A stretch of 64,000 nt of DNA. It comes from Fusibacter sp963666805 (GTDB lineage: Bacteria; Bacillota; Clostridia; Peptostreptococcales; Acidaminobacteraceae). The DNA lies in contig CAXXWR010000004.1 of NCBI GenBank assembly GCA_963666805.2, positions 1 through 64,000 of the forward strand, read 5' to 3'. The translations under genes were made by a program, and so were the position numbers. Within the stretch, counting starts at the first letter, position 1, and each line of letters starts with the position of its first letter. Under the pieces are notes generated by a model. That model did not search any database, was not told the DNA's origin, and saw nothing but the letters and a program-made list of their open reading frames with translations. Of the stretch, positions 17,921 to 25,982 are shown piece after piece.

Positions 17921-18016
17921 TTCGGTCTACGACACTTCGCCTATCAGCAGGTTTACAAAATCGAAACGCCCAAGTGAAATCACTTGTTCGCTCCGACTTC
18001 GTAAACCCGCGCGACG
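17916..18016 (+). mobile_element. 101-bp gene-less micro-cassette, copy 1
   Basis: From the A after the cut G of a GATAGG box to the G of the next R' box. It holds only TTCGGTCTACGACACTTCG and a family B attC. The same 101-bp unit occurs at 29356, 39932, 56845, 57739 and 60127. Confidence 0.7.
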
Positions 18017-18022
18017 TTATGT
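17939..18022 (+). repeat. attC 1 (family B)
   Basis: R'' is GCCTATC, R' is GTTATGT with cut after 18016; arms GGTTTAC and GTAAACC pair. First complete attC of the array. Confidence 0.8.
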
Positions 18023-18052
18023 GAAATGCATTATAAAAAGGAGAACTAACAT

Positions 18053-18832
18053 ATGAAAATAGAGGAAAAATCAGTAGAAGAATTTTACAATTCAATAAAT
18101 GAGGAAGAACGATTAAAACGCCAAAATGTAAATAGGATTGAATTCGTAACCACAACACATTACTTAGATAAAAATATAGGAACTAAATCCAAAGTACTTG
18201 ACGCATGTGCAGGTGCGGGAATTTATTCGTACTACTTAGCGGAAAAAGGCCATAAAGTGTATTGCGGAGACCTGGTTGAGAAGAATGTGAATGATATCAA
18301 GAAAAACTTACCACTTGTGAATAAATTAGAAGATGTATTTGTTGGAAGTATTTTGGATCTAAGCAGATATGAAGATGAAAGTTTTGATGTGGTATTAAAC
18401 TTAGGATCATATTATCATTTAACAAATGATGAAATCAGAAAGAAATCCTTAGAAGAAAGTTTGAGAGTTTTAAAAAAAGGCGGAATTTATGCAATCTCAT
18501 ATATAAATAAAATGGCGAATGTAATTAAGTACCGAGAAATGTTTGTTAATGACTTTAATTTGCTTAATGAATATATGAGTAAAGGTTTTCATAGTGAAAA
18601 TGAAATATTCTTTGCCTCAAAACCTTCAGAAGTTGAAAATGAATTGAAGGATTTAAATGTTGAAATTATCTCTAATTTAGCAACAGATGGTATGAAGTTT
18701 ATTATTAGAGATACAATTAATAATTTGAGCGAAAATGATTTTGATAAGTGGATGGAGTATCATTTAAGTATATGTGAAGACAAAAGTATTTTAGGAATAA
18801 GTGAACATGGATTAATAATTGGCAAGAAGTAA
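18053..18832 (+). CDS. Class I SAM-dependent methyltransferase (cassette 18017-18956)
   Basis: A 259-residue Rossmann-fold methyltransferase. Motif I VLDACAGAGIYSYYLAEKGH lies near residue 43, then an acidic residue after the next strand (CGDLVE), and the DVVLNLGSYYHL plus LRVLKKGGIYAISYIN blocks typical of the Methyltransf_11/25 group. Substrate unknown; small molecules or antibiotics are possible. The cassette begins TTATGTG and its own R'' is CACATAA, an exact mirror. The leader is only about 35 bases with AAGGAG, so no own promoter is expected. Confidence 0.88.
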   Translation: MKIEEKSVEEFYNSINEEERLKRQNVNRIEFVTTTHYLDKNIGTKSKVLDACAGAGIYSYYLAEKGHKVYCGDLVEKNVNDIKKNLPLVNKLEDVFVGSILDLSRYEDESFDVVLNLGSYYHLTNDEIRKKSLEESLRVLKKGGIYAISYINKMANVIKYREMFVNDFNLLNEYMSKGFHSENEIFFASKPSEVENELKDLNVEIISNLATDGMKFIIRDTINNLSENDFDKWMEYHLSICEDKSILGISEHGLIIGKK

Positions 18833-18842
18833 TAATGCACAT

Positions 18843-18962
18843 CACATAACACGCTGATTACCAAAATCGCATTGATGTCACAGCCCTTGCGAGGCAAGGA
18901 CAGCGCCACTTTTCCCCTAAGGGTGAAAAGATGCGACTTCGGTAATCACGGGAACGTTAGAC
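18843..18962 (+). repeat. attC 2 (family A)
   Basis: R'' CACATAAC, arms GATTACC/GGTAATC, R' GTTAGAC, cut after 18956. Inner hairpin around CTTGCGAGGCAAGG. Confidence 0.88.
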
Positions 18963-19001
18963 AAAAGAAATTACAAAATAATATAAAGAAAGGTGAAAAT
19001 T

Positions 19002-20444
19002 ATGAATGAGAATGAATTAATATTAATTCCAAATGGAAATAACGCAAATGAAATTGAAACCTCTATTGATATGTTTAATAAACCATTAGCAGATTTATTA
19101 AGATATAATGGTTTACCTACAGAGAACATCTTAATGCCTATTGAAGAAAGACGTAAAGTAATAGTCAGTTTAGAAAATGTTTTGGAAATATTACCGCTTG
19201 CAAAAAGAGAAAAAGCATATTATTTATCAAAATTTACTGTTTCTATAATAAGCGGTTTATTTGATGGAGCACTAAATTTTTTGTGGGATGAAACCGTACA
19301 ATCATTGAGACAACTTGTTGTTTCATATGATTTACAGTATTTTTATACCGTTGCAGAACAAATATCGAACAGATATAAAAATCTTAATTCTACTGATGAT
19401 CTTCCACTAATTTCAGAATTTGATTTGTTGGAAATACTAAGAAGAATAGGACTTTTATCAGATGTTAATTTTAAAAGTTTAGAACATATTAATTATATGA
19501 GAAATCATGCTAGCGCAGCACACCCAAATGACAATGAGTTAACGGGATTTAAAATGGTTTCATTTCTTGAAGATTGCATAAAATGTGCAATTAATGCTTC
19601 ACCAGATCATTCTGTAATTCAAATAAAGACACTATTTAATAATATTAGAACTCTTGAAATTCCAATAGAAGATATTTGTGTTATTCAGAAAGATTTAGCT
19701 AAACAACCACAGGAGAGATTGGACGATTTTTTACTATCGCTCTTTGGAATATATTGTGATTTAAGACAAGATGAGTATGTTTATAAAAATGTTGAGAATT
19801 TAGCACCATTTCTATGGAATGTTTCAATAGACGATACAAAATATAAAATTGGTAGTAAATTTGGTCTGTTCAGAAAAAATGGTGATGTCAATAAGAAGGA
19901 GCAGTGTCAAAGATTTTTAGAAATTGTAAATGGATTAAAATATAAAGACGAAGATAGCTTAACTTCTGAACTGATTGAAAAACTTCAAGATTTAAGAAGT
20001 GCACACTTTGGTATGAATAATTTTTATAATGAATATTCACATGCAAAAAGTATTTCTGAATCATTACCTAGAAGTGGTATTCCTACATCAGTACGAAAAC
20101 AATTTGTTAAAGTAATTTGTCAATGTTATATTGGAAATGGTCTTGGTTATAGAGAAGGTGTAGATGAAGGAGCATTAGGATTTTATAAAGATTTTATTGG
20201 AAAATTTGGTTTTGAAGAAGTTAAAGAATTCATTTTACTATTTCAAGATTCTGAATTTGTAATAGATTTTGATAAAAGTAAAGCTGATAAAAGGTTACGC
20301 CAATTATGTGGAATTTTAAAAAGCAAAACATCAAATATTCATATTTCTAAAATGCTTGATAGAATAATTGAATTTCCATCTCAAAAGGTAGACAAAGTAT
20401 ATTTAGACTCTAAATATAAAGAGTTTCTTACAAATATCAAGTAA
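19002..20444 (+). CDS. Large hypothetical protein with HEPN-like RxxxxxxH motif
   Basis: A 480-residue, largely helical protein with no family I can name; no signal peptide or membrane segment. The segment HINYMRNHASAAHPN near residue 165 has an Arg followed by His after six residues, as in the catalytic motif of HEPN ribonucleases, and follows a helical region as in that fold. This suggests, but does not show, an RNase of a defence or toxin type. ATG 19002 (after AAGGTG) is preferred to the in-frame GTG at 18993. Cassette 18957-20570 starts TTAGAC and ends with R'' GTCTAAC, an exact mirror. Confidence 0.75.
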   Translation: MNENELILIPNGNNANEIETSIDMFNKPLADLLRYNGLPTENILMPIEERRKVIVSLENVLEILPLAKREKAYYLSKFTVSIISGLFDGALNFLWDETVQSLRQLVVSYDLQYFYTVAEQISNRYKNLNSTDDLPLISEFDLLEILRRIGLLSDVNFKSLEHINYMRNHASAAHPNDNELTGFKMVSFLEDCIKCAINASPDHSVIQIKTLFNNIRTLEIPIEDICVIQKDLAKQPQERLDDFLLSLFGIYCDLRQDEYVYKNVENLAPFLWNVSIDDTKYKIGSKFGLFRKNGDVNKKEQCQRFLEIVNGLKYKDEDSLTSELIEKLQDLRSAHFGMNNFYNEYSHAKSISESLPRSGIPTSVRKQFVKVICQCYIGNGLGYREGVDEGALGFYKDFIGKFGFEEVKEFILLFQDSEFVIDFDKSKADKRLRQLCGILKSKTSNIHISKMLDRIIEFPSQKVDKVYLDSKYKEFLTNIK

Positions 20445-20452
20445 TTTCCTTC

Positions 20453-20576
20453 GTCTAACACACCGGTTCCCAACATTCCTCTCGATGTTACGCTACTTGC
20501 GAGGCAAGCATCGCGCCACTTTTTCCGCTGAGGCGTAAAAAGAGAGGAACGCTCGGGAACCGTGAGAACGTTAGAC
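20453..20576 (+). repeat. attC 3 (family A)
   Basis: R'' GTCTAAC, arms GGTTCCC/GGGAACC, R' GTTAGAC, cut after 20570. Confidence 0.88.
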
Positions 20577-20618
20577 AAAACTATTTCAAAAAAAGTCAAA
20601 TAAATAAAGGGGAAAATT

Positions 20619-20981
20619 ATGGGAAAAATATCTGAGCAAATGGTTATATCTTGCTATGAAAATGGAAAAAAAATCCATAAAAAGTTCATATCTAGAACAG
20701 ATGGAAAAGTATTTGTTAATAAAGAAACTGGTATGGACATAGGTTCAGCGAATGATTATATTACAGTTTTAATGGCAATGCTAGATGGAATAGAATATCA
20801 CAGAACTATTAATGCGATGGCAACTCAATATTTTTTAGATAATATAAAAATAGACTTTGGTATTGAAGCTCAACAGAATGCAGCAAAAGCAACAATTTTA
20901 CATACAAAGTATTATTCTACTTTGGGACATGGTCGGCAACGAAAGGTAGAAGAAATTGCGAATAGAGTTTTAGAAAAATGA
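20619..20981 (+). CDS. Hypothetical protein, 120 residues
   Basis: Starts after an AAGGGGAAA site. Basic N-terminal half with KKIHKKFISRTDGKVFVN, then ITVLMAMLDGIEYHRTINAMATQYFLDNIKIDFG, with no recognised domain. Soluble, mixed alpha/beta. The cassette starts TTAGAC at 20571; its attC is split by the IS110-family element that follows. Confidence 0.65.
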   Translation: MGKISEQMVISCYENGKKIHKKFISRTDGKVFVNKETGMDIGSANDYITVLMAMLDGIEYHRTINAMATQYFLDNIKIDFGIEAQQNAAKATILHTKYYSTLGHGRQRKVEEIANRVLEK

Positions 20982-20990
20982 AATAGCTTC

Positions 20991-20996
20991 GTCTAA
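20991..20996 (+). repeat. attC 4 left part (R'' box), interrupted by the IS
   Basis: GTCTAA, the first six bases of R''. The rest of this family A site continues at 22527. Confidence 0.8.
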
Positions 20997-21094
20997 ACCA
21001 GCTAATACTTGTCAAGTAAATCCATAAAAAAGATCTAAAACAAGAATTGATGGCACACTTAATAAACCTATCACAGTAGGGTTAAAAAATGATA

Positions 21095-22291
21095 TTATTG
21101 ATTAATAAAAGTTGTATTATTCTTTATCATACCGAAGATAATACGTAAAAGTTTGCATGATGTAGCTGTTAAAGCAAGCCTTTTAGGTTTGCCCTTATCG
21201 ATTAAATGGTCATAATGCGCTCTCAATACAGGATTAATGCAGCCGGTTGAACGCTTGCTAATTCCAATAGAAGCAGCCATATAGAGAGCCTTTCTGAGAT
21301 AGGGGGTACCACGTTTTGAAATCTTACCACTACGCGCTTGATATTTACCAGACTGATAAACGGTAGGATCAAGACCAGCAAAAGCAACAAGTTGTTTTTT
21401 AGAATGAAAGCGGCTAATATCGCCGATTTCAGATAAAATCACAGAAGCTGTCACTTCGCCGACGCCTGGAATAGATGTCAGAAGCTCGTAATGAGGAGAC
21501 TGTCGGGCTAGCTTATTCATTTGAGTACGAATATCGTTCAGTGTATTTTGCATGCCTAGTAGAATCTGAGCATAGTAAGAAAGTACAGGAACTTGTGCCG
21601 AATGAGGAACAGCCGAGTCTTTGACAGCTTCAATGAGTTTATGTGCTTTATCAAGATGCCAAGCATCATTTCTTTTATCAGAATGAAAAGATTGTGCAAT
21701 TTCTTGAGGCGTAGCCTTTAGAATGCTTTGAGGTGTAGGAAAGACAAGAAATAAGCGCAAAGCACTTTTAGACCTAACACTGTAGAATACACGATTAAAG
21801 TTAGGAAAAACAAGGTCGACAATAGTATGAAGCCTTACAACAAGCTCCTGATAGGTCTTGTTAATACCATCATATTGTCTTGAAAGCATTCTAAGTTCTT
21901 GATAGATGGCACTTTGAGGCTTAAATGGAGAGAGATTAAGCGTGTAAAAGGCATGAGCAATTCTCATAGTATCAATGGGGTCCGTTTTAACTTTTCGCAA
22001 GGATTTAGACTTGATATGACTTGTAGTGAGTGGATTCAGGACATAGACTTCATACCCCTGTTCAAAGAAAAATTCAGCAAGTGATTTAGAATAAACACCA
22101 GTGGCTTCCATGACGATTTTAGGTCTACATGAGAAAGGCATACATAAAAGGTTGATGGTCTCAGTAAGAGCAAGAAGTTCATCAAACTCATGACTGAACT
22201 CAAAAGGGTCTTTAATGACATGATGGTGATCAGAGAAAACAGCAGCTACACTTTTGCCTTTGGAAACATCCATAGCAACAATAGGGTTCAT
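21095..22291 (-). CDS. IS110-family (DEDD) transposase/recombinase
   Basis: A 398-residue protein with an N-terminal RuvC-like DEDD domain: MDVSKGKSVAAVF (first Asp), VMEATGVYS (Glu), and KTDPIDTMRIAHAFY (the last Asp pair). The C-terminal Transposase_20 domain has LTSIPGVGEVTASVILSEIG and FAGLDPTVYQSGK, and the Ser region MAASIGISKRST. It appears intact. In this family the protein works with a bridge RNA that pairs with both target and donor DNA. GAGGT precedes the ATG. Confidence 0.95.
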   Translation of the reverse strand: MNPIVAMDVSKGKSVAAVFSDHHHVIKDPFEFSHEFDELLALTETINLLCMPFSCRPKIVMEATGVYSKSLAEFFFEQGYEVYVLNPLTTSHIKSKSLRKVKTDPIDTMRIAHAFYTLNLSPFKPQSAIYQELRMLSRQYDGINKTYQELVVRLHTIVDLVFPNFNRVFYSVRSKSALRLFLVFPTPQSILKATPQEIAQSFHSDKRNDAWHLDKAHKLIEAVKDSAVPHSAQVPVLSYYAQILLGMQNTLNDIRTQMNKLARQSPHYELLTSIPGVGEVTASVILSEIGDISRFHSKKQLVAFAGLDPTVYQSGKYQARSGKISKRGTPYLRKALYMAASIGISKRSTGCINPVLRAHYDHLIDKGKPKRLALTATSCKLLRIIFGMIKNNTTFINQ

Positions 22292-22526
22292 AATACCTCC
22301 TTAAAAATACTAGGACTAGCAAATGGTCGATTCTCAGGTTCGTGCGGTGATGCAGGCTCAAGGCCTAACCAGCTTAATCGAGATAAGCGAACAAAATGCT
22401 AGCATGAACAGTTTATACGGCAGGCTCTTGGCCCAACACAGCGAACGTTCTATGCCTAGCTTGATAAGAGATATATACCAAAAATACACATACCACGATC
22501 AAGCTGGTATGATTCAATAATACGAA
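22292..22526 (-). ncRNA. Candidate bridge RNA in the IS110-family non-coding end
   Basis: On the plus strand two parallel segments share the frame GCAGGCTC-2 bases-GGCCY-AA. One (22420-22444) continues AACACAGCGA, identical to the attC sequence at the insertion point. The other (22352-22374) continues AACCAGCT, identical to the element's own end. Read in transposase direction the target-like loop comes first and the donor-like loop second, the order known for bridge RNAs. RNA ends are not determined. Confidence 0.6.
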
Positions 22527-22643
22527 CACAGCGATTCCCAACATCTCACTTGATGTCACACGCCTTGCGAAGCAAGTCATGTGCCACTTTTTCTGCTTCG
22601 CATTAAAAGAGCGAGACGTCGTGAATCGTGGGAACGTTAGCTG
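22527..22643 (+). repeat. attC 4 right part (family A)
   Basis: Continues CACAGCGATTCCC after the IS, ends with R' GTTAGCT, cut after 22636. Confidence 0.85.
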
Positions 22644-22670
22644 AAATTATTAATCTAGGAGAGTGTTGTT

Positions 22671-23255
22671 ATGAATAATGATTTGAATAATATAATTGAT
22701 TTAGATAAAATCGAAATCATAATGCCTAAAATTAAGTCAGGATTAGATAAATACATAGCATTAATGGATTTTTATAATTCAACAAATGTTGCAAAAAATG
22801 TTGAGTTTCAAAAATCATATAATGGATTTTATAGAATGAGGCAACGAACTAAAGAGTTTTATAAAGAATATTATGAGTTAATGGAGAAGTATAGAAATAG
22901 TTATGTTTCTTTCGAGCAAATTATTCGTGAAATTTATGAATCACAAGGAAGGATAGAGCCTTCATTTACTAGTAAAATGCTAGCGACAATCAATCCCAAC
23001 AAACCTATATGGGATAAGTATGTATTAAATAATTTAGGTTTGAAAGCACCATATAATAATGGTGCAAGTGATGACGCTAAAATAAAACGTTTAGACAAAA
23101 CTATTTTGAAATACAAAGAAATTGAGAAATGGTATGAGTCATTTTTAAAAACTGAAAGAGCGATGAATGTAATTGAAGTATTTGATGAGTATTATTCATA
23201 TAGTAATATCTCTGACATAAAGAAAATCGATTTTATATTATGGCAGACTAGATAA
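22671..23255 (+). CDS. Hypothetical protein, 194 residues
   Basis: Soluble, helix-rich and charged, starting after AGGAGAG. The middle SFTSKMLATINPNKPIWDKYVLNNLGL recalls the helix-hairpin region of some DNA glycosylase-like proteins, but the similarity is weak and I do not assign a function. The cassette 22637-23394 starts TTAGCTG and ends with R'' CAGCTAAC, an exact mirror. Confidence 0.7.
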   Translation: MNNDLNNIIDLDKIEIIMPKIKSGLDKYIALMDFYNSTNVAKNVEFQKSYNGFYRMRQRTKEFYKEYYELMEKYRNSYVSFEQIIREIYESQGRIEPSFTSKMLATINPNKPIWDKYVLNNLGLKAPYNNGASDDAKIKRLDKTILKYKEIEKWYESFLKTERAMNVIEVFDEYYSYSNISDIKKIDFILWQTR

Positions 23256-23270
23256 GACGATTAATAACTT

Positions 23271-23402
23271 CAGCTAACACGACGGTTAGCGACATTCCCG
23301 TGTTGGTGATTGAGTGTTGTGCGAGAATTTATAATGAGTAGTTAAGTTATAGAGTATGATGATGAGCAGGGAACGATCGCGAACCGCGGAAACGTTAAGC
23401 GC
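23271..23402 (+). repeat. attC 5 (family C)
   Basis: R'' CAGCTAAC, arms GGTTAGCGA and TCGCGAACC, R' GTTAAGC, cut after 23394. Confidence 0.85.
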
Positions 23403-23410
23403 CATCGTGC

Positions 23411-23429
23411 CCGCCACGTCCTGTGGCGG
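23411..23429. repeat. GTCCT-loop hairpin, copy 1
   Basis: CCGCCAC - GTCCT - GTGGCGG, a perfect 7-bp stem. One of five hairpins in the array with the same 5-base loop and different, compensated stems. Confidence 0.65.
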
Positions 23430-23625
23430 AATAAGAGATTGTAAATATAGGCATAATTGAAATCATAAAATGGATTTAAAATTGTACCAGATAGAAATAT
23501 ATTTAATGGAACTGATCGGGAAAAAATAAAAGGACAGAAAAAGAATGTAATCTTTTATATAATCATATAGCAAATTTTTAAATTAGGTGAAATATTTGAA
23601 TTGATGTTTGAAAGTGAGATTAAAT

Positions 23626-24276
23626 ATGAAAAGAGGATTCAATTATATCATAATCATTTTTTTGGTGATATCGAGTGGCTGTACTGTTAAAAAGAATATT
23701 TTGAATGATGCCAATGCTATAAATAACAATTCTGATACAGGTGGGGTACAAGAAGAAAATTTTGAGACTGATAAAGATCATATAGCGATAAATGAGATTA
23801 GTTTTGGAACACAATATAAAAAAGTTGTTGAAGTCTTAGGAGAACCAAATGATACAATCCCAATAACAGATGAGGCCATAGTAGTCAATAAAGGATATTT
23901 TTCTGTATTAGAGTATGAAGGGTTACAACTCGTTGTCTCAGTAAATGAGAACTATGAATTGCTTGAAAATAGTGACGTCGTAGAACTAGATGTATTAAAT
24001 GATGCGTATAGTACGTCAAAAGGAATACGCTGTGGTTCAACGAAAGAAGAAGTTAAAGAATTGTATGAATTAGATGATAATCAATTTTTTATGAAAGAAG
24101 ATAGTGCCCCAATCGGTAAGTCTAGGATTGCTGGATTAAGAAGAGAACGATTGCCATTTGAAGCGTACGATGAATATTGTTTAATTGAAAAAGACGATTA
24201 TCCAGTGGCATTAGTCATTTTATTTAATGAAGAAGAAGTCGTGAGAATACTCATCAGACACTTAACTGCAGATTAA
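23626..24276 (+). CDS. Putative lipoprotein, 216 residues
   Basis: N-terminal signal KRGFNYIIIIFLVISSGC with Cys at the lipobox, so probably exported and lipid-anchored. The mature part is acidic and has the SmpA/OmlA-like phrase ISFGTQYKKVVEVLGEPND and later SKGIRCGSTKEEVKELY, two repeats of a 'short step then GEP/G-S' type. Function unknown. ATG 23626 puts a normal signal peptide first; in-frame TTG 23608 and GTG 23614 are less likely. The leader of about 230 bases is unusually long for this array and could hold its own promoter. Confidence 0.75.
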   Translation: MKRGFNYIIIIFLVISSGCTVKKNILNDANAINNNSDTGGVQEENFETDKDHIAINEISFGTQYKKVVEVLGEPNDTIPITDEAIVVNKGYFSVLEYEGLQLVVSVNENYELLENSDVVELDVLNDAYSTSKGIRCGSTKEEVKELYELDDNQFFMKEDSAPIGKSRIAGLRRERLPFEAYDEYCLIEKDDYPVALVILFNEEEVVRILIRHLTAD

Positions 24277-24344
24277 TTGATACAGAAAAATTATATTGTA
24301 TGAACTTGAAAAGTACTCGGAAAATAATTTGAAAAGAAAATCGC

Positions 24345-24363
24345 CTCAGACGTCCTGTCGGAA
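24345..24363. repeat. GTCCT-loop hairpin, copy 2 (imperfect)
   Basis: GAC - GTCCT - GTC core with one mismatch higher in the stem (CTCA/GGAG). Lies just before attC 6. Confidence 0.5.
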
Positions 24364-24385
24364 GCTCACAAAGAAAAGCACGACA

Positions 24386-24509
24386 GCGCCTAACACGTCG
24401 ATTACCGGGAATTCATCTGATGTCACAGTCCTTGCGAGGCAAGGACATGCGCCACTTTTGCCCTAAGGGTCAAAAGGATGAACTTCGGTAACCGCGGGAA
24501 CGTTAGATG
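24386..24509 (+). repeat. attC 6 (family A)
   Basis: R'' GCGCCTAAC, arms GATTACC/GGTAACC, R' GTTAGATG, cut after 24502. Confidence 0.87.
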
Positions 24510-24647
24510 ACATAGCCAGTCTGGTTTCATATGGCGTAATTTGTGGTTTACGCGAAGTGTTTGAGTATTAAGTTAGTTGATTATCAGTTTTTGGTTTTTG
24601 GGTTAGCTCTATAGACAGGTATGAATAACTATTTGGAGGTGAGAACT

Positions 24648-24962
24648 GTGGAACATAAACTCAGAAGAATGATTGATGAAGTTTTAAAGATCTATTTAGA
24701 TGATACGAGTACTATGTTGGAACAGGTTGTTAGTGAAGATGTCAATGACCCAGAGACTTCGGCTATAACCACTTACAAGAGATATCAGCTTTATCTAAGC
24801 ATCATGAGTGAACTGAATAGAGTATCATTTGCGGATAATGTAGAAGAGCTAATTTATTCTCAAGCATATGACAAGGGAACTTATGATGAGTTCATGTTGA
24901 GAAGAGCCAGAGAGTTACCCATTTATCATGGAGATGTTGAATGGGACTGGAACAAAGAATAG
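24648..24962 (+). CDS. Hypothetical protein, about 104 residues
   Basis: The frame opens at ATG 24621, but a strong GGAGGTGA site lies inside that stretch and the GTG at 24648 is at the right distance, giving MEHKLRRMIDEVLKIYLDD. Helical, acidic, soluble, no recognised family. The leader of about 145 bases has no clear promoter. The cassette starts TTAGATGAC and ends with R'' GTCATCTAA, an exact mirror. Confidence 0.65.
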   Translation: MEHKLRRMIDEVLKIYLDDTSTMLEQVVSEDVNDPETSAITTYKRYQLYLSIMSELNRVSFADNVEELIYSQAYDKGTYDEFMLRRARELPIYHGDVEWDWNKE

Positions 24963-25105
24963 GCCAGCTAGGAATTGTATAGACATTTGTTGAATTCAGT
25001 ATAGCTTTTGCTTAGGTATCGAATGTATCGAACGTGACCGTTTATATAGATATGGTTATGTATTTCGGTTAAGCTAGTGGCTTTACGGAGTCGACGACTG
25101 TCTAC

Positions 25106-25182
25106 GTCATCTAACAGCGAATTGACGACATGGACAATAACAAGGAAGGATGTCCACGTCGTCAATTCACGGGACGTTAGAC
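25106..25182 (+). repeat. attC 7 (family D)
   Basis: R'' CATCTAAC, arms CGAATTGACGAC and GTCGTCAATTC, R' GTTAGAC, cut after 25176. Confidence 0.87.
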
Positions 25183-25191
25183 AACATCGTA

Positions 25192-25212
25192 CTCGCCACG
25201 TCCTGTGGCGAG
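25192..25212. repeat. GTCCT-loop hairpin, copy 3
   Basis: CTCGCCAC - GTCCT - GTGGCGAG, a perfect 8-bp stem at the start of the DUF3795 cassette. Confidence 0.65.
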
Positions 25213-25298
25213 AATCGGATTTTAAATATTGACACGACTCTGATCATGAAAATACAGCAATATATAATCAAAACATTACATATAAAGGAGAATTCAAG

Positions 25299-25667
25299 TT
25301 GAAAGTCGCATATTGTGGAATTAATTGTGAAAGTTGCAAATTGTATAAAGCAACAATAAGTAATAATGATGAATTGAGAAAAGAGGTAGCGAAAGAATGG
25401 GGAGATTTATATAAGAGAACTTTGAATCTTTCAGAGCTAAATTGTCTTGGTTGCAAATCTGAAATTATTTATGAAGCTTGTAAGAAGTGTGATATTAAAG
25501 ACTGTAATCTAAAGAGAGAAACAGAGAATTGTAACAGTTGTGAAGAGTATTCAACATGTAAAAGAATTAGGCAATTTGAAAACTGGCAAAAGGAAAATAA
25601 TACAGAAGTAGAAATCATTAGATACAAGGAAATCGCCTCCGACGTCCTGTCGGAAGCTAAGAAGTGA
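25299..25667 (+). CDS. DUF3795-type cysteine-rich protein
   Basis: A 122-residue protein starting with TTG after AAGGAGAA. It has the DUF3795 layout YCGINCESCKLYKAT, then NCLGCKS, CKKCDIKDC and NCNSCEEYSTCKR: at least ten Cys in pairs, likely metal-binding. Function of the family is unknown. A TTGACA stands at 25229 but without a good -10 box. The last residues overlap a GTCCT-loop hairpin. Confidence 0.85.
   Translation: MKVAYCGINCESCKLYKATISNNDELRKEVAKEWGDLYKRTLNLSELNCLGCKSEIIYEACKKCDIKDCNLKRETENCNSCEEYSTCKRIRQFENWQKENNTEVEIIRYKEIASDVLSEAKK
25638..25654. repeat. GTCCT-loop hairpin, copy 4
   Basis: TCCGAC - GTCCT - GTCGGA, perfect stem inside the last codons of the DUF3795 gene. Confidence 0.6.
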
Positions 25668-25679
25668 TAAACGACGATC

Positions 25680-25764
25680 GCCTAACAGCAGGTTTACAAA
25701 ATCGAAACGCCCAAGTGAAATCACTTGTTCGCTCCGACTTCGTAAACCCGCGCGACGTTAGCTA
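25680..25764 (+). repeat. attC 8 (family B)
   Basis: R'' GCCTAAC (the normal core, not the CCTATC variant), R' GTTAGCT, cut after 25757. GCTAACAC follows at once, as if a further R'' were fused to this R'. Confidence 0.87.
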
Positions 25765-25982
25765 ACACATTGAAGCACAGTATTGAACTATGCTCGTGTT
25801 TATTGATAAGAATTAATTTTAGTTAAGATTAACTATTCTATAGTACAAGTAATTACTTGCACTTTAAATTTAAACTTTATTAGTTATAAAAGAATGAACA
25901 TTGTAAGTTGATTTGCGAATAAATCTATAAAGGTGTTAAATTAGTAATATTCCATAATTGAACTATTGATTGAGGTGTAAAT

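Larger units (their letters stand above)
20997..22526 (-). mobile_element. IS110-family insertion sequence inserted in an attC site
   Basis: A 1530-bp element between GTCTAA and CACAGCG, which together restore a normal R'' box. No target duplication is seen apart from a shared AA that may be the crossover core. One end starts ACCAGCTAATACTTG; near the other end is the inverted AGCTGGT. The transposase runs on the minus strand, against the cassettes, with about 235 non-coding bases before it. Two decayed copies insert at the same position of other R'' boxes (47697, 50515). Confidence 0.9.

Noticed and set aside
17829..18158. Reading frames on both strands across the first attC sites (also at 29293, 39724, 56718 and 56851)
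   Set aside because: They are translations of attC repeats; the same peptide appears wherever the repeat occurs, without binding sites or codon bias of a gene.
25229..25262. Promoter of the DUF3795 cassette (TTGACA)
   Set aside because: A perfect -35 box but no acceptable -10 box at 16-18 bases.
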